Part shown: one piece after another, positions 36,299 to 45,350 of the stretch
How the letters are laid out: every line of letters begins with the position of its first letter
How positions within the stretch are numbered: the first letter of the stretch is position 1
Source of the DNA: Sphingomonas sp. J315
GTDB lineage: Bacteria > Pseudomonadota > Alphaproteobacteria > Sphingomonadales > Sphingomonadaceae
NCBI RefSeq assembly: GCF_024666595.1
Contig: NZ_CP088296.1
Coordinates: 1,240,001-1,304,000, forward strand
DNA: 64,000 nt
Reading direction: 5' to 3'
Translations under genes and position numbers: made by a program
The notes under the pieces: model-generated
Databases searched by the model: none
Seen by the model: only the letters and a program-made list of their open reading frames with translations
Told to the model about the DNA's origin: nothing

Positions 36299-37526
36299 AC
36301 CCTCGCGCGGTCAAACGCTTGCTGAATGGCGAACCGGCTGGGCGCTGGTCGTCGCAGCCTGTTGCGGCGTCGCGCTGGGCAGTGTTCAGATCTATGCGAC
36401 CGGTGTGTTCGTGGCCCCGCTCGAAGCGGAGTTCGGCTGGTCGCGCGCGGACATATCGGCGGCGCTGATGGCGCCCGCGCTCCTTGGCGTATTGTTGTCG
36501 CCCCTGTTCGGGATCTTCATCGACCGATGGGGTGCACGGCGGATGGCGATCCCCGGCACGATCATGGTCTGTGCCACCACCGCCTCGCTGTCGCTTGCGG
36601 GTCCCTCGATCTACAGCTGGTGGGCGCTGTGGGCCGTGTTCGGCGTCGCCACGCTCTTCCTGAAGCCGACGATATGGTCGACCGCGGTATCGTCGCATTT
36701 CTCGGCCGGGCGCGGGCTGGCGCTGGCGGTCATGCTGTCGGGCACTGGCCTTGCGCAGGCGTGCCTGCCGACGATCACCCGGCTGCTGATCGACGGCCTG
36801 GGCTGGCGAGGCGCATATCTTGCGCTAGGCACCGGTTTTGCCCTGGTTGTCGTCCCCGTGCTCTGGTTCTTCTTCCACGACGCGCGCTTCGAACGGGATG
36901 GCAGCGGCAAGAAGATTTCCGATGCCGTCACCGGGTACACGCTGCGCGAAGGCGTCCGCACGCGGCAGTTCTGGCAGCTCCTGCTTACGGCGATCATCAT
37001 CACCGGCGTGATCGTCGGCTTTGTCTTTCATCTCGTGCCGTTGCTGTCGGAAATGGGGCTGAGCCGCGCGAACGCGACCTATGCCGCCGGGATCGCCGGC
37101 ATCTTCTCGATCATCGGACGGCTGGGGGTGGGGTTCATGCTGGACCGGCTGCCCGGGCCGCCGGTCGGCGCCATCAGCGTTGCGTTGCCGATCATCGCCG
37201 CAGCGCTGCTGCTCGCCTTTCCTGGCTCGGTTCCGATGGCAATCGTCGCCATCGCGTTTCTCGGCCTGTGTATCGGTGGCGAATATGATTCGGTGATCTA
37301 TCTCTCCACGCGCTATTTCGGGATGCGCAGCTTCGGCAGCCTGTTCGGCTGGATCACGTCCGCGCTGCTCGCAGGCGTCGGGCTGGGACCGTGGATCGCG
37401 GGAACGATTCGCGACGCCACCGGCGCCTATGACTTGTTCCTGTGGATCGTCATTCCGCTGGCCGGTCTCTCCGCGGTGCTGCTTGGTACCTTGGGCCGAT
37501 ATCCGGACCATGGCCCGGCAGCCTGA
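36276..37526 (+). CDS. MFS transporter, monocarboxylate-type
   Basis: 416 residues with about twelve transmembrane segments. The opening TGWALVVAACCGVALGSVQIYATGVF, the loop IDRWGARRM and the second-half LDRLPGPP resemble oxalate/formate and monocarboxylate permeases. It probably imports an organic acid. The ATG at 36276 has TGGAGCG upstream and lies inside the end of the preceding gene, so the two transporters are cotranscribed. It ends four bases before the convergent SDR stop. Confidence 0.86.
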   Translation: MHHPSAPEPSRGQTLAEWRTGWALVVAACCGVALGSVQIYATGVFVAPLEAEFGWSRADISAALMAPALLGVLLSPLFGIFIDRWGARRMAIPGTIMVCATTASLSLAGPSIYSWWALWAVFGVATLFLKPTIWSTAVSSHFSAGRGLALAVMLSGTGLAQACLPTITRLLIDGLGWRGAYLALGTGFALVVVPVLWFFFHDARFERDGSGKKISDAVTGYTLREGVRTRQFWQLLLTAIIITGVIVGFVFHLVPLLSEMGLSRANATYAAGIAGIFSIIGRLGVGFMLDRLPGPPVGAISVALPIIAAALLLAFPGSVPMAIVAIAFLGLCIGGEYDSVIYLSTRYFGMRSFGSLFGWITSALLAGVGLGPWIAGTIRDATGAYDLFLWIVIPLAGLSAVLLGTLGRYPDHGPAA

Positions 37527-37530
37527 GTGA

Positions 37531-38382
37531 TCAGCCGCGCGCGGCCTTGTCGCGCGCATCGATCCCGCGGGCAGCAGCCTTGGCGTCCGCCCATTGCGCG
37601 TCGCTCCACTCGGTCAATGCCGAGAAATTCTGTCCCGTGCCTTGCCAGGCGGCCCCGTCGATCGCGATGGTCTGCCCGTTGATGAACTCGGCGCCCGGCG
37701 CGAGCAGGAATATGGCCAGATTGCCCAGTTCCTGCGGCGTGCCGTGCCGCCCCATCGGGTTCCAGCCGAAGCGGCTGTCGCCTGTGGGATTGAGGCGCGC
37801 GCTGGCCCCTTCGGTCTCGAACGGGCCGGGGCAAATCGCATTGAGCCGGATGCCGCGCCCGCCCCATTCCACCGCCAGGCTTTGCGTCATGACATGAACC
37901 CCGGCCTTCGACATGGCCGAGGGCACCGCGAAGGGCGATCCGTTCCACACCCAGGTCGCCAGGATCGACACGACCGACCCCTTGGTTCCGCCGGCGAGCC
38001 ATCGCTTGCCGCACGCTTGCGTCATCTGGAACGTGCCCTTGAACACGATGTCGGCGATGGCATCGAACCCGCGCATCGACAGGTCCTCCGTCCGGGCAAG
38101 GAAATTTCCGGCGGCGTTGTTGACGAGTCCGGTAAGCGGACCGCTGGCCCAGATCGTATCGAGCATCGCCTCGATCGCCTCGGACGACTTGATGTCGCAC
38201 ACGATCGGGATCGCGCCCGTCCCCAGTTCCGCCGCGGCTTCCTCCAGCACCGAGGAACGGCGGCCGCACAGATAGACGGTTGCGCCGAGCGCGACGCAGG
38301 ACCGCGCGATCTCCTTGCCCAGGCCGCTGCCCCCGCCGGTGACGAGGATACGGGAATTCCGCAACAACCCCTCTGCAAACAT
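37531..38382 (-). CDS. 2,4-dienoyl-CoA reductase-type SDR (DECR-like)
   Basis: 283 residues. Cofactor motif TGGGSGLG, Gly-Arg-Arg after the second strand (NADPH) and the DECR signature NNAAGNFLARTEDLS. The classical YxxxK is replaced by PSAMSK, as in mammalian and peroxisomal 2,4-dienoyl-CoA reductases. It would reduce a 2,4-dienoyl-CoA to a 3-enoyl-CoA. The ATG at 38380-38382 has a strong AAGGAGAAGG site. It is divergent from the ACAD pair at 38539, over a 156-base promoter region. Confidence 0.87.
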   Translation of the reverse strand: MFAEGLLRNSRILVTGGGSGLGKEIARSCVALGATVYLCGRRSSVLEEAAAELGTGAIPIVCDIKSSEAIEAMLDTIWASGPLTGLVNNAAGNFLARTEDLSMRGFDAIADIVFKGTFQMTQACGKRWLAGGTKGSVVSILATWVWNGSPFAVPSAMSKAGVHVMTQSLAVEWGGRGIRLNAICPGPFETEGASARLNPTGDSRFGWNPMGRHGTPQELGNLAIFLLAPGAEFINGQTIAIDGAAWQGTGQNFSALTEWSDAQWADAKAAARGIDARDKAARG

Positions 38383-38538
38383 CGCCCTTCTCCTTCCCCA
38401 CGGGCTTGGCGCGCCGGACGTCCAAAGGTCAACGCGTTGCGCAGCACATATCGGATACTTGGCGCGAGGGCGCGCCAGCCCTTTACGCGCCGCCCCCCAA
38501 TGGATCAGGGACAGATGCAAAGGAGTGGATGAACGACC

Positions 38539-39630
38539 ATGCCCTATCTCTATTCCGACGAGCAGAACCAGATCCGCGAAGAAGTACGCCGCACGCTGTC
38601 CGGCACGGCCGATCCGGCGACACTACGCGGGTTGCTCGAGACCAGCGGCCAATATGATGAAGGCTATTGGCGAACGGCGCGCGACATGGGCTGGACCGCC
38701 ATGAATGTCGCCGAGGCCGATGGCGGTTTGGGGCTCTCGCTGGTCGAGACCATGATCGTGGCCGAAGAAACCGGGCGGGTACTGGCAGGCGCGCCGTTTC
38801 TGGCAACCGGCTTCGCCGCGGCGCACGCGCTCAAGCTCGGCGATCAGCCCGAATTGCTCGGCGCGCTTGCCAGCGGCCAGAAGATCGTGGCCCTTGCCTT
38901 CAGTGAAGGAAACGAGCCGCTTCCCCTCGGCCCTGCTGTGGCAATCGGGCCCGACGGCCGCGTTGCCGGGGAGAAGACCGCGGTTCTGGGCGGCGCCGTC
39001 GCCGATGTGGCATTGATCCTGTGCCACGACGCGGGCGGCGTCCCGGCGATTGCGCTGATCGACCTCAACAGCGCCGGCGTGACCCGCGCGCCCATCGCCA
39101 GCATCGACAACAGCCGCTGCCTCGCCACCTTGTCGTTCGACGGCGCGGCCGCAACGGTGCTGCGGTTGAACGACGCAGCGCTGGTCGCCCGGCAATGCCT
39201 CGCGCGGTTCGCGCTGCACCTGGCATCGGAGGCGGTCGGCGGCATCGAAGCCTGCCTGAAACTGGCGGCGGACTATGCCAATCAGCGCCAGGCATTCGGC
39301 CAGGCGATCGGCAAGTTCCAGGCGGTGAAGCACGCCATCTCGGAAATCTATGTCGCGAACGAACTGGCGCGCGCGTCGGTGCTCGATGCGGCGGTACGGC
39401 TCGAGAATGCCGATGACGATGCCGAAGCCTATGTCGCGGCAGCGCGGCTGAACGCGATCCATGGCTATGACTATGCCGCCGCAGCGTCCACCCAGGTCCA
39501 TGGCGGGATCGGCGTGACCTGGGAGGCCGAGCCGCACCTCCACTATCGCCGTGCACGCAGCCTCGCGCTGGAGGCGGGCGGCGCGACCTATTGGGAAGAC
39601 CGCATCGCCAGCTATCTGGAGGCCGCATAA
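38539..39630 (+). CDS. acyl-CoA dehydrogenase, small/partner subunit
   Basis: 363 residues. ACAD fold with a short beta domain, NQRQAFGQAIGKFQAVKH, VHGGIGVTWEAEPHLHYRRA. No catalytic-Glu IYEGTSEIQ motif is seen. Its stop overlaps the next ACAD start (TAATG), a second divergent pair like the one at 6674-8981 and likely to form a heteromer. An AGGAG site lies 13 bases before this ATG; an out-of-frame ATG at 38529 is closer to that site but leads to an unrelated frame. Confidence 0.86.
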   Translation: MPYLYSDEQNQIREEVRRTLSGTADPATLRGLLETSGQYDEGYWRTARDMGWTAMNVAEADGGLGLSLVETMIVAEETGRVLAGAPFLATGFAAAHALKLGDQPELLGALASGQKIVALAFSEGNEPLPLGPAVAIGPDGRVAGEKTAVLGGAVADVALILCHDAGGVPAIALIDLNSAGVTRAPIASIDNSRCLATLSFDGAAATVLRLNDAALVARQCLARFALHLASEAVGGIEACLKLAADYANQRQAFGQAIGKFQAVKHAISEIYVANELARASVLDAAVRLENADDDAEAYVAAARLNAIHGYDYAAAASTQVHGGIGVTWEAEPHLHYRRARSLALEAGGATYWEDRIASYLEAA

Positions 39631-40838
39631 TGTCCGATCTGAATGCCTTTCGCAGCCAGGTCCGCACCTGGCTTGCCGGTCATGCCGCCGAGTTCGGCGT
39701 AGAAGCGCGCCGCGGCTTGAGCGAAGCCGACGACCTTGCCCTTGCCCGTCGCTGGCAGCGCACCAAATATGATGCGGGCTATGCCGGCATCTCCTGGCCG
39801 AAAACCTATGGCGGCGCGGGCCTGAGCGAACTTGAGCAGGCAATCTTCGCCGAGGAAGAGGCCAAGTTCAATTTCGGCACCAGCTATTTTGGCATCTCGC
39901 TCGGCCAGCCGATCCCGGTGATGCTGAAATATGCCTCCGAAGACCTGCGCCAGCGTTTTGCGCATCCCGCGCTGAAGGGCGAGGAAATCTGGTGCCAGCT
40001 CTTTTCCGAGCCCGCCGCGGGTTCGGATCTTGCAGGCATCCGGTTGCGCGCCGTTCGCGACGGCGACGACTGGGTTCTCAACGGACAGAAATTGTGGACG
40101 AGCTGGGCGCAATATTCCGATTATGGCGTGATCGTCACCCGAACCGATCCGGCCGTCGCGAAGCATAAGGGCCTGACCTATTTCTGGCTCGACATGAAGA
40201 CGCCGGGCATCACCGTTCGCCCCGTTCGCCTCGCCAATGGCGAGGAGGATGTGAACGAGGTGTTCTTCGACGAGGTTCGCATTCCCGACAGCCAGCGGCT
40301 CGGACCGGTCGGCGGCGGCTTCGGCGTTGCGATCGATACGCTGATGATCGAACGCTATTCGGCCGCGGACGAGGCCGGATTCGGCCCTGCGCTCGATTCC
40401 TTCGTTTCGCTGGCCAAGGTAACGACGATCGACGGCAAGCCCGCGATCGAGGACGGACGCACCCGCCGGGAGATCGCCAACGCGTTCCGCCAGCAACGCG
40501 CACTGGTGGCGATCCGCACCAAGACGTTCATGGCGCTGCAGGAAGGAGCCGAGCCGGGCGCCGAAGGATCGATCCACAAGCTGGTGTCGATGCGCTTGCG
40601 GCAGCGGCTGTCGGCAGCCGCGATGGACCTGAAGGGTGCGGCGGGCGCAGAACTCGATCCGCATGCCTTTCCCAAGGACGACTGGGCGCATAGCTGGCTG
40701 ACCGTTCCCACGCTGCGCATCGCGGGCGGCGCGGACGAAATGCTGCTCAACACCATCGCCGAAAGGCTGCTTGGTCTTCCCCAGGATTATCGCCCCGACA
40801 AGGCGGTACCGTTCGACCAGATCCAGCCCAGCCGCTGA
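39630..40838 (+). CDS. acyl-CoA dehydrogenase, large subunit
   Basis: 402 residues. LFSEPAAGSDLAG and LWTSWAQYSDYG for FAD and substrate binding, and LRIAGGADEMLLNTIAERLL at the C-terminus in place of the usual catalytic Glu segment. A helix Glu in MIERYSAADE may serve as base. It belongs to the same FadE-type group as 7803-8981. Coupled to the small partner and followed eleven bases later by the bifunctional enzyme, giving dehydrogenation, hydration and oxidation steps in order. Confidence 0.88.
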   Translation: MSDLNAFRSQVRTWLAGHAAEFGVEARRGLSEADDLALARRWQRTKYDAGYAGISWPKTYGGAGLSELEQAIFAEEEAKFNFGTSYFGISLGQPIPVMLKYASEDLRQRFAHPALKGEEIWCQLFSEPAAGSDLAGIRLRAVRDGDDWVLNGQKLWTSWAQYSDYGVIVTRTDPAVAKHKGLTYFWLDMKTPGITVRPVRLANGEEDVNEVFFDEVRIPDSQRLGPVGGGFGVAIDTLMIERYSAADEAGFGPALDSFVSLAKVTTIDGKPAIEDGRTRREIANAFRQQRALVAIRTKTFMALQEGAEPGAEGSIHKLVSMRLRQRLSAAAMDLKGAAGAELDPHAFPKDDWAHSWLTVPTLRIAGGADEMLLNTIAERLLGLPQDYRPDKAVPFDQIQPSR

Positions 40839-40849
40839 CGGAGCATGCA

Positions 40850-42901
40850 ATGACTGCAATCAATGAGGGCACCTCACTCACCATCGAGGATGGCGTCGCC
40901 ATCGTCACGCTGGACTTTCCTCCCGTCAACGCAATGTCTCCCGCCCTGATGGACGGCCTATACGACGCGCTGATGGCCGCGCTGAGCGACGATGCGGCGA
41001 AAGCGATCGTGCTGATCTGCGCGGGCCGTACCTTCATTGCTGGCGCTGACCTCAAATCACTGGGCAAGGTTCAGCCCAAGGTCGATTTCTTTGCGCTGCA
41101 GGACAGTATCGAGAACAGCCCCAAGCCGACCGTGGCGGCGCTGCACGGCACGGCGCTTGGCGGCGGCATGGAAACTGCCCTGACCTTTCACTATCGCATC
41201 GCGGTCCCATCGGCGCGGATGGGTCTGCCTGAAGTCAATCTGGGCCTGCTGCCCGGCGGCGGCGGTACACAGCGCCTTCCGCGCATCACCGGCGCGGAGG
41301 CCGCGCTGGACCTGCTGATCAGTGGACGGCAGGTCGGCGCGAAGGAAGCGTTGACCATCGGGCTGATCGACCGGCTGGCGGCCGAAGGCGCGTTGCGCGA
41401 GGATGCGATCGCCTTTGCGAAGGAATTGGTCGATGCGGGCGAGCCGCCCAAGCGGATACGGGATTGCGAAGCCAAGGTGGCTGCAGATCGCAAGGATGCA
41501 GGCCTGTTCGACCGGTTCCGCACGTCGCACGCAAAGCAACTGAACGGTCTCGACGCCCCGCAGGCAATCGTCCGCTGTGTCGAGGCGGCGGTCGCGGGTC
41601 CATGGGAAAAGGGTCTCGCGATCGAGCGTACCGAATTCCAGACACTGCTGGCCGGTCCGCAATCGGCCGCGCTCCGCCATGCCTTCATGGCCGAGCGGGC
41701 CGCGCAGAAGATACCCGGATTGCGCGCCGACCTGCCGCTGATCCCCGTCACCAAGGTCGGCATCGTCGGCGCCGGTACGATGGGGAGCGGCATCGCGATG
41801 GCGTTCCTCGCCGCCGGATTCGCGGTGACGATCGTGGAGACGCAGCAGGCAGCACTGGACCGGGGTGTGGCGCATATCACGGCGACGCTGCAATCGCGGG
41901 TCGAGCGCGGCAAGCTCGCGGCAGACAAGGCGGAGGCACAGATCGCGGCGCTGGCCCCGACGCTCGATCTATCGGAGCTCGCGGACGCCGATCTGGTGAT
42001 CGAGGCGATCTTCGAGAATCTGGCGGCGAAGCAGGCCTTGTTCGGCACGCTGTCCGCCATCGTTCGGCCCGACACGATCCTCGCAACCAATACCTCGTTC
42101 CTCGATGTCGACGCCATCGCCGCCGGTGCGGTGGGACCCGAGCGCGTGCTCGGGATGCATTTCTTCTCGCCGGCCAACGTCATGCGGCTGCTCGAGGTGG
42201 TCCGAGCCGCAAAGACCAGCGAAGCGGTGCTCGCGAGCGTGATGGCGCTGGCCAAGAAGCTGGGCAAGGCGGCGGTCGTCTCCGGCGTCTGTTTCGGATT
42301 TATCGGCAACCGGATGCTGGCGGCGCGCCAGGTCCATGCCGATGCGATGGTGCTGGCGGGGGTACTGCCCTGGGACATCGACCGGGTACTGACCGGGTTC
42401 GGCTTTCCGATGGGGCCGTTCGCGATGCTGGATCTTGCCGGACTGGATATAGGCTGGGAGGGCGACACGGACAGCGTCAAATCCCGCCTCGTCGCGGCTG
42501 GCCGCAAGGGACAGAAGAGCGGCGCTGGCTATTATGACTATGAGAACAAGACGCCCAGCCCTTCGCAGACGACACTCGATATGATCGCCGGTCTCGCAAG
42601 CGTGGCTCCCGGATCAGTCACCCTTTCCGACAGAGAAATCCTCGACCGGCTGTTGCTGCCGATGATCAACGAGGGGGCAAAGATCCTGGAGGAAGGGATC
42701 GCGCTCCGTGGGTCCGACATCGACCTGGTCTGGATCACCGGCTATGGCTGGCCCGCGCAGACAGGCGGACCCATGTTCCATGCCGACGCGATCGGGCTGA
42801 CCCGGGTGGTGGACGGGCTTCGCCGCATGGGGGTTGAGCCGGCAGCGCTATTGCTCAAGCTCGCATCGGAAGGCGGTTCGCTCGCCGCCTATGCGGGCTG
42901 A
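40850..42901 (+). CDS. bifunctional enoyl-CoA hydratase / 3-hydroxyacyl-CoA dehydrogenase (FadJ/peroxisomal type)
   Basis: 683 residues. The N-terminal crotonase domain (1-190) retains both hydratase glutamates (GGGMETALTF and GLPEVNLGLLPGGGGTQRL). A linker leads to an NAD-binding 3-hydroxyacyl-CoA dehydrogenase domain (VGIVGAGTMGSG near 303, VIEAIFENLAAKQ, HFFSPANVMRLLEVV) and two C-terminal helical domains (FGFPMGPFAMLD, YGWPAQTGGPM). It should convert a 2-enoyl-CoA through 3-hydroxyacyl-CoA to 3-oxoacyl-CoA. It is the only complete standard beta-oxidation module in the window. Its end overlaps the TetR gene on the other strand by 13 bases. Confidence 0.92.
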   Translation: MTAINEGTSLTIEDGVAIVTLDFPPVNAMSPALMDGLYDALMAALSDDAAKAIVLICAGRTFIAGADLKSLGKVQPKVDFFALQDSIENSPKPTVAALHGTALGGGMETALTFHYRIAVPSARMGLPEVNLGLLPGGGGTQRLPRITGAEAALDLLISGRQVGAKEALTIGLIDRLAAEGALREDAIAFAKELVDAGEPPKRIRDCEAKVAADRKDAGLFDRFRTSHAKQLNGLDAPQAIVRCVEAAVAGPWEKGLAIERTEFQTLLAGPQSAALRHAFMAERAAQKIPGLRADLPLIPVTKVGIVGAGTMGSGIAMAFLAAGFAVTIVETQQAALDRGVAHITATLQSRVERGKLAADKAEAQIAALAPTLDLSELADADLVIEAIFENLAAKQALFGTLSAIVRPDTILATNTSFLDVDAIAAGAVGPERVLGMHFFSPANVMRLLEVVRAAKTSEAVLASVMALAKKLGKAAVVSGVCFGFIGNRMLAARQVHADAMVLAGVLPWDIDRVLTGFGFPMGPFAMLDLAGLDIGWEGDTDSVKSRLVAAGRKGQKSGAGYYDYENKTPSPSQTTLDMIAGLASVAPGSVTLSDREILDRLLLPMINEGAKILEEGIALRGSDIDLVWITGYGWPAQTGGPMFHADAIGLTRVVDGLRRMGVEPAALLLKLASEGGSLAAYAG

Positions 42902-43488
42902 TCGTCCAGCAACGCGGCAAGCTCCTCCGAAACCAGATCCAGCCCGGCTTCCACATCGATCGCGGCTTCGTCTTCCGCCGCGGCGCTGGCGAACTGGTCG
43001 ATCCGGGCGAGCGTGAGAGCAAGCCGCGCGCGATCGCGCGCGTCGAACCTCGCCAGGGCCGGAAACCGCTCGGCAAGCGCCGTCGACAGGAGGGCGCGGT
43101 GCTCGCGCAACAAGGCGCGCGCGTCCGCATCGCTCGCCAGGCCGAGGTGAAACAGCGGCATCGCATCCCGATGCCGCTTGAGCGCAGCGACATATTCGCT
43201 CAGCCAATGCCGGGCGGCGGCAACGTCGACGAGCGGTGCATCGCACAGCTCGCGGAAGATCAGCCGTACGCCGCGCATATTGGCGGCGAGCAACTCACGC
43301 AGGATCGCGTCCTTGTTGGCGAAGTGAAGGTAGAGGGTCGCCCGCCCGACCCCCGCCGCCCGCGCAATCTGGTCGATCGAGGTCTCGGCGACACCATGCT
43401 CGTAGAAACACTGGCGCGCAGCGTCGGCGATGCGCCGACGGGTGAGGCGCCGCTGATCCTGCCGGGTGACGGGCCGCACGAGGCTCAC
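42889..43488 (-). CDS. TetR/AcrR-family transcriptional regulator
   Basis: 199 residues from a GTG at 43486-43488, chosen for its GAGGGG site and because upstream codons would run through operator-like palindromes. N-terminal helix-turn-helix (RRIADAARQCFYEHGV, then TSIDQIARAAGVGRATLYLHFANK) and a C-terminal helical ligand domain with a typical length. Divergent from the SDR-quinone oxidoreductase-dioxygenase operon, and probably its repressor through the palindromes at 43524-43568. A CoA ester or pathway acid is a plausible inducer; that is inference. Confidence 0.87.
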   Translation of the reverse strand: MSLVRPVTRQDQRRLTRRRIADAARQCFYEHGVAETSIDQIARAAGVGRATLYLHFANKDAILRELLAANMRGVRLIFRELCDAPLVDVAAARHWLSEYVAALKRHRDAMPLFHLGLASDADARALLREHRALLSTALAERFPALARFDARDRARLALTLARIDQFASAAAEDEAAIDVEAGLDLVSEELAALLDDQPA

Positions 43489-43523
43489 AGGCGGCCCCTC
43501 GCCCAATGCATATGTGATCGCTG

Positions 43524-43568
43524 GTCCATGACAATGGACAGGTGGCAGTTGACTGGACGATTGTCCAG
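43524..43568. promoter_or_regulatory. two palindromic operator candidates in TetR/SDR divergent promoter
   Basis: GTCCAT-gaca-ATGGAC (43524-43539) and CTGGAC-gatt-GTCCAG (43553-43568) are perfect six-base palindromes around four-base spacers. The region lies 36 bases from the TetR start and 53 bases from the SDR start. The second matches the site at 25237-25252, so one repressor may control both divergent promoters. Binding is inferred. Confidence 0.6.
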
Positions 43569-43582
43569 CCAAGGAGAGTTGG

Positions 43583-43624
43583 ATGAACCACGCAATGCCT
43601 CGCAACCGCGGCGCAAGACCATGA
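43583..43624 (+). other. short upstream ORF (13 codons) coupled to the SDR start
   Basis: An ATG at 43583 with a strong AAGGAGAG site (43571-43578) encodes 13 residues (MNHAMPRNRGARP). Its TGA overlaps the SDR ATG at 43621 (ATGA). The SDR itself has no visible ribosome site, so translation may be coupled through this mini-ORF. An in-frame TTG start at 43578 is the alternative but lies too close to the ribosome site. Confidence 0.5.
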
Positions 43625-44355
43625 CCGGCCATCTCGAAGGCAAGGTTGCGCTTGTCACGGGCGGCAGTCGCGGAATGGGTCGCGAGATGGTCCTCGCCTT
43701 CGCCCGCGAAGGGGCGGACGTCGTCATCGCCAGCCGCAAGCTCGACTCATGCCAGGCAGTCGCGGCAGAGGTCCGCGCGCTCGGCCGACGCGCGCTCCCC
43801 CTCGCCGTGCATGCCGGTGAATGGGGGCAGATGGAGACGCTCGCCGACACTGCCTGGAGCGAATGGGGACGGGTCGATATTCTCGTCAACAATGCGGGCA
43901 TGTCCCCGGTCGAACCCAGCAGCGTGGCCACCAGCGAAGCGCTGTTCGACAAGATCATCGCAGTGAACTTCAAGGGGCCGTTCCGCCTCGCCGCGCTGCT
44001 CGGCACGCGAATGCGCGAGGCCGGCGGCGGCTCGATCATCAACGTCTCGTCGCTGGGCGCGAAGAACCCGCAACCCGGCATCATCCCCTATGCCGGCGCC
44101 AAGGCCGCGCTCAATGCGATGACCCTGGGGCTCGCACGCGAGTTTGCCCCGATGGTGCGCGTCAACACGATCTCGCCGGGTATGTTCGCGACCGACATCT
44201 CGCGGCACTGGGTGAATACCGCGGCGATGCAGGCAGGCATCCCGATGAAGCGGTTCGGACAGCCCGACGAAATCGTCGGTGTCGCCTTGTACCTGGCATC
44301 CGACGCCGCTTCCTACACCACCGGCGCCGATATCGCGGTGGGCGGCGGTATTTGA
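43621..44355 (+). CDS. short-chain dehydrogenase/reductase (SDR)
   Basis: 244 residues. Cofactor motif TGGSRGMG, SRK after the second strand (NADP-type), NNAGMSP, Ser (NVSSLGAK) and YAGAK, C-terminal AVGGGI. First gene of the operon SDR-quinone oxidoreductase-dioxygenase regulated by the adjacent TetR. It overlaps the next gene by one base (TGATG). Substrate unknown; a secondary alcohol or hydroxyacyl-CoA is likely. Confidence 0.87.
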   Translation: MTGHLEGKVALVTGGSRGMGREMVLAFAREGADVVIASRKLDSCQAVAAEVRALGRRALPLAVHAGEWGQMETLADTAWSEWGRVDILVNNAGMSPVEPSSVATSEALFDKIIAVNFKGPFRLAALLGTRMREAGGGSIINVSSLGAKNPQPGIIPYAGAKAALNAMTLGLAREFAPMVRVNTISPGMFATDISRHWVNTAAMQAGIPMKRFGQPDEIVGVALYLASDAASYTTGADIAVGGGI

Positions 44356-45350
44356 TGCGGACGCTGCTCAGTCACCGCCCCGGCGGACCGGAAACACTCC
44401 TGATCGAGGAACGGCCAGACATCGCCCCCGGCCCTGGCGAAGTGCTGATCGATGTGCATGCCGCCGCGCTCAACTATCCCGACGTCCTGCTCATCCAGGA
44501 CCTCTACCAGATCCGCCCGCCACGCCCCTTCGCACCGGGGTCGGAAGTCGCAGGCGTGGTGCGGGCGGTCGGCAGCGGCGTTACCCGCTTTGGTGTCGGC
44601 GATCGGGTCATCGGCACGGCAGCATGGGGCGGCCTTGCGACCCAGTTCATCGTTCCCGAAGCGAATTGCATCGCAATCCCGGCCGGCATGCCGTTCGATG
44701 AAGCCGCCGCCCTGATCGTCACCTTCGCGACCAGCCATTATGCGCTGCGCGACCGGGCAGCGCTTCGTCCTGGAGAAACGCTGCTCATACTGGGTGCGAC
44801 CGGCGGCGTCGGCATCGCGGCGATCCAGCTTGGCAAGGCATTTGGCGCGCGCGTCGTCGCGGCTACATCCTCGCCCGAAAAGGCGGCGCTCGCACGCGAT
44901 CAGGGTGCGGATGCTACGATTGTCTACCCGGCGGATCTTTCGGGTCGCGACAGCCAGCGCGCGTTCACGGACGCTCTGAAAGCCGAGGGACCGATCGACG
45001 TGATCCTGGATCCCGTCGGCGGCCCGCTCAGCGAAGCCGCTGTGCGAAGCATCGGGTGGCAAGGACGACACCTGATCGTCGGTTTCACCGCGGGAATTCC
45101 CACGCCTCCCCTCAATCTGCTGCTGCTCAAGGGCGCATCGTTCGTCGGGGTCTTCTACGGCGATTTCACCCGCCGGAACCCGGACAGGCGGAACGAATAT
45201 CTGGCGGAAATTGTCGCGCTGCACGCTGCCGGAGCGATCCGTCCGCATATTTCCCGCCGCCTGCCGCTCGAGCGCGCCGCGGAGGGGCTCGCGGCGCTGG
45301 CCGAACGGTCGGCAACCGGAAAAATCGTCATCGAAATAGGTGCCAAATGA
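44355..45350 (+). CDS. NADPH:quinone oxidoreductase-type zinc-independent dehydrogenase (MDR)
   Basis: 331 residues. GroES-like N-terminal domain (NYPDVLLIQDLYQ, PGSEVAGVV) and Rossmann domain (ILGATGGVGIAAIQLGKAFGARVVAATSS). The catalytic-zinc Cys/His ligands of alcohol dehydrogenases are missing, as in quinone oxidoreductase and enoyl reductases of this superfamily. It probably reduces an alpha,beta-unsaturated ketone or CoA ester with NADPH. Coupled to the SDR upstream and to the dioxygenase downstream (ATGA). Confidence 0.88.
   Translation: MRTLLSHRPGGPETLLIEERPDIAPGPGEVLIDVHAAALNYPDVLLIQDLYQIRPPRPFAPGSEVAGVVRAVGSGVTRFGVGDRVIGTAAWGGLATQFIVPEANCIAIPAGMPFDEAAALIVTFATSHYALRDRAALRPGETLLILGATGGVGIAAIQLGKAFGARVVAATSSPEKAALARDQGADATIVYPADLSGRDSQRAFTDALKAEGPIDVILDPVGGPLSEAAVRSIGWQGRHLIVGFTAGIPTPPLNLLLLKGASFVGVFYGDFTRRNPDRRNEYLAEIVALHAAGAIRPHISRRLPLERAAEGLAALAERSATGKIVIEIGAK

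Noticed and set aside
38529..38657. Alternative start or leader ORF at ATG 38529 before the ACAD
   Set aside because: It is out of frame with the ACAD, runs about 130 bases into it, and shows no family similarity; spacing to the ribosome site is short.
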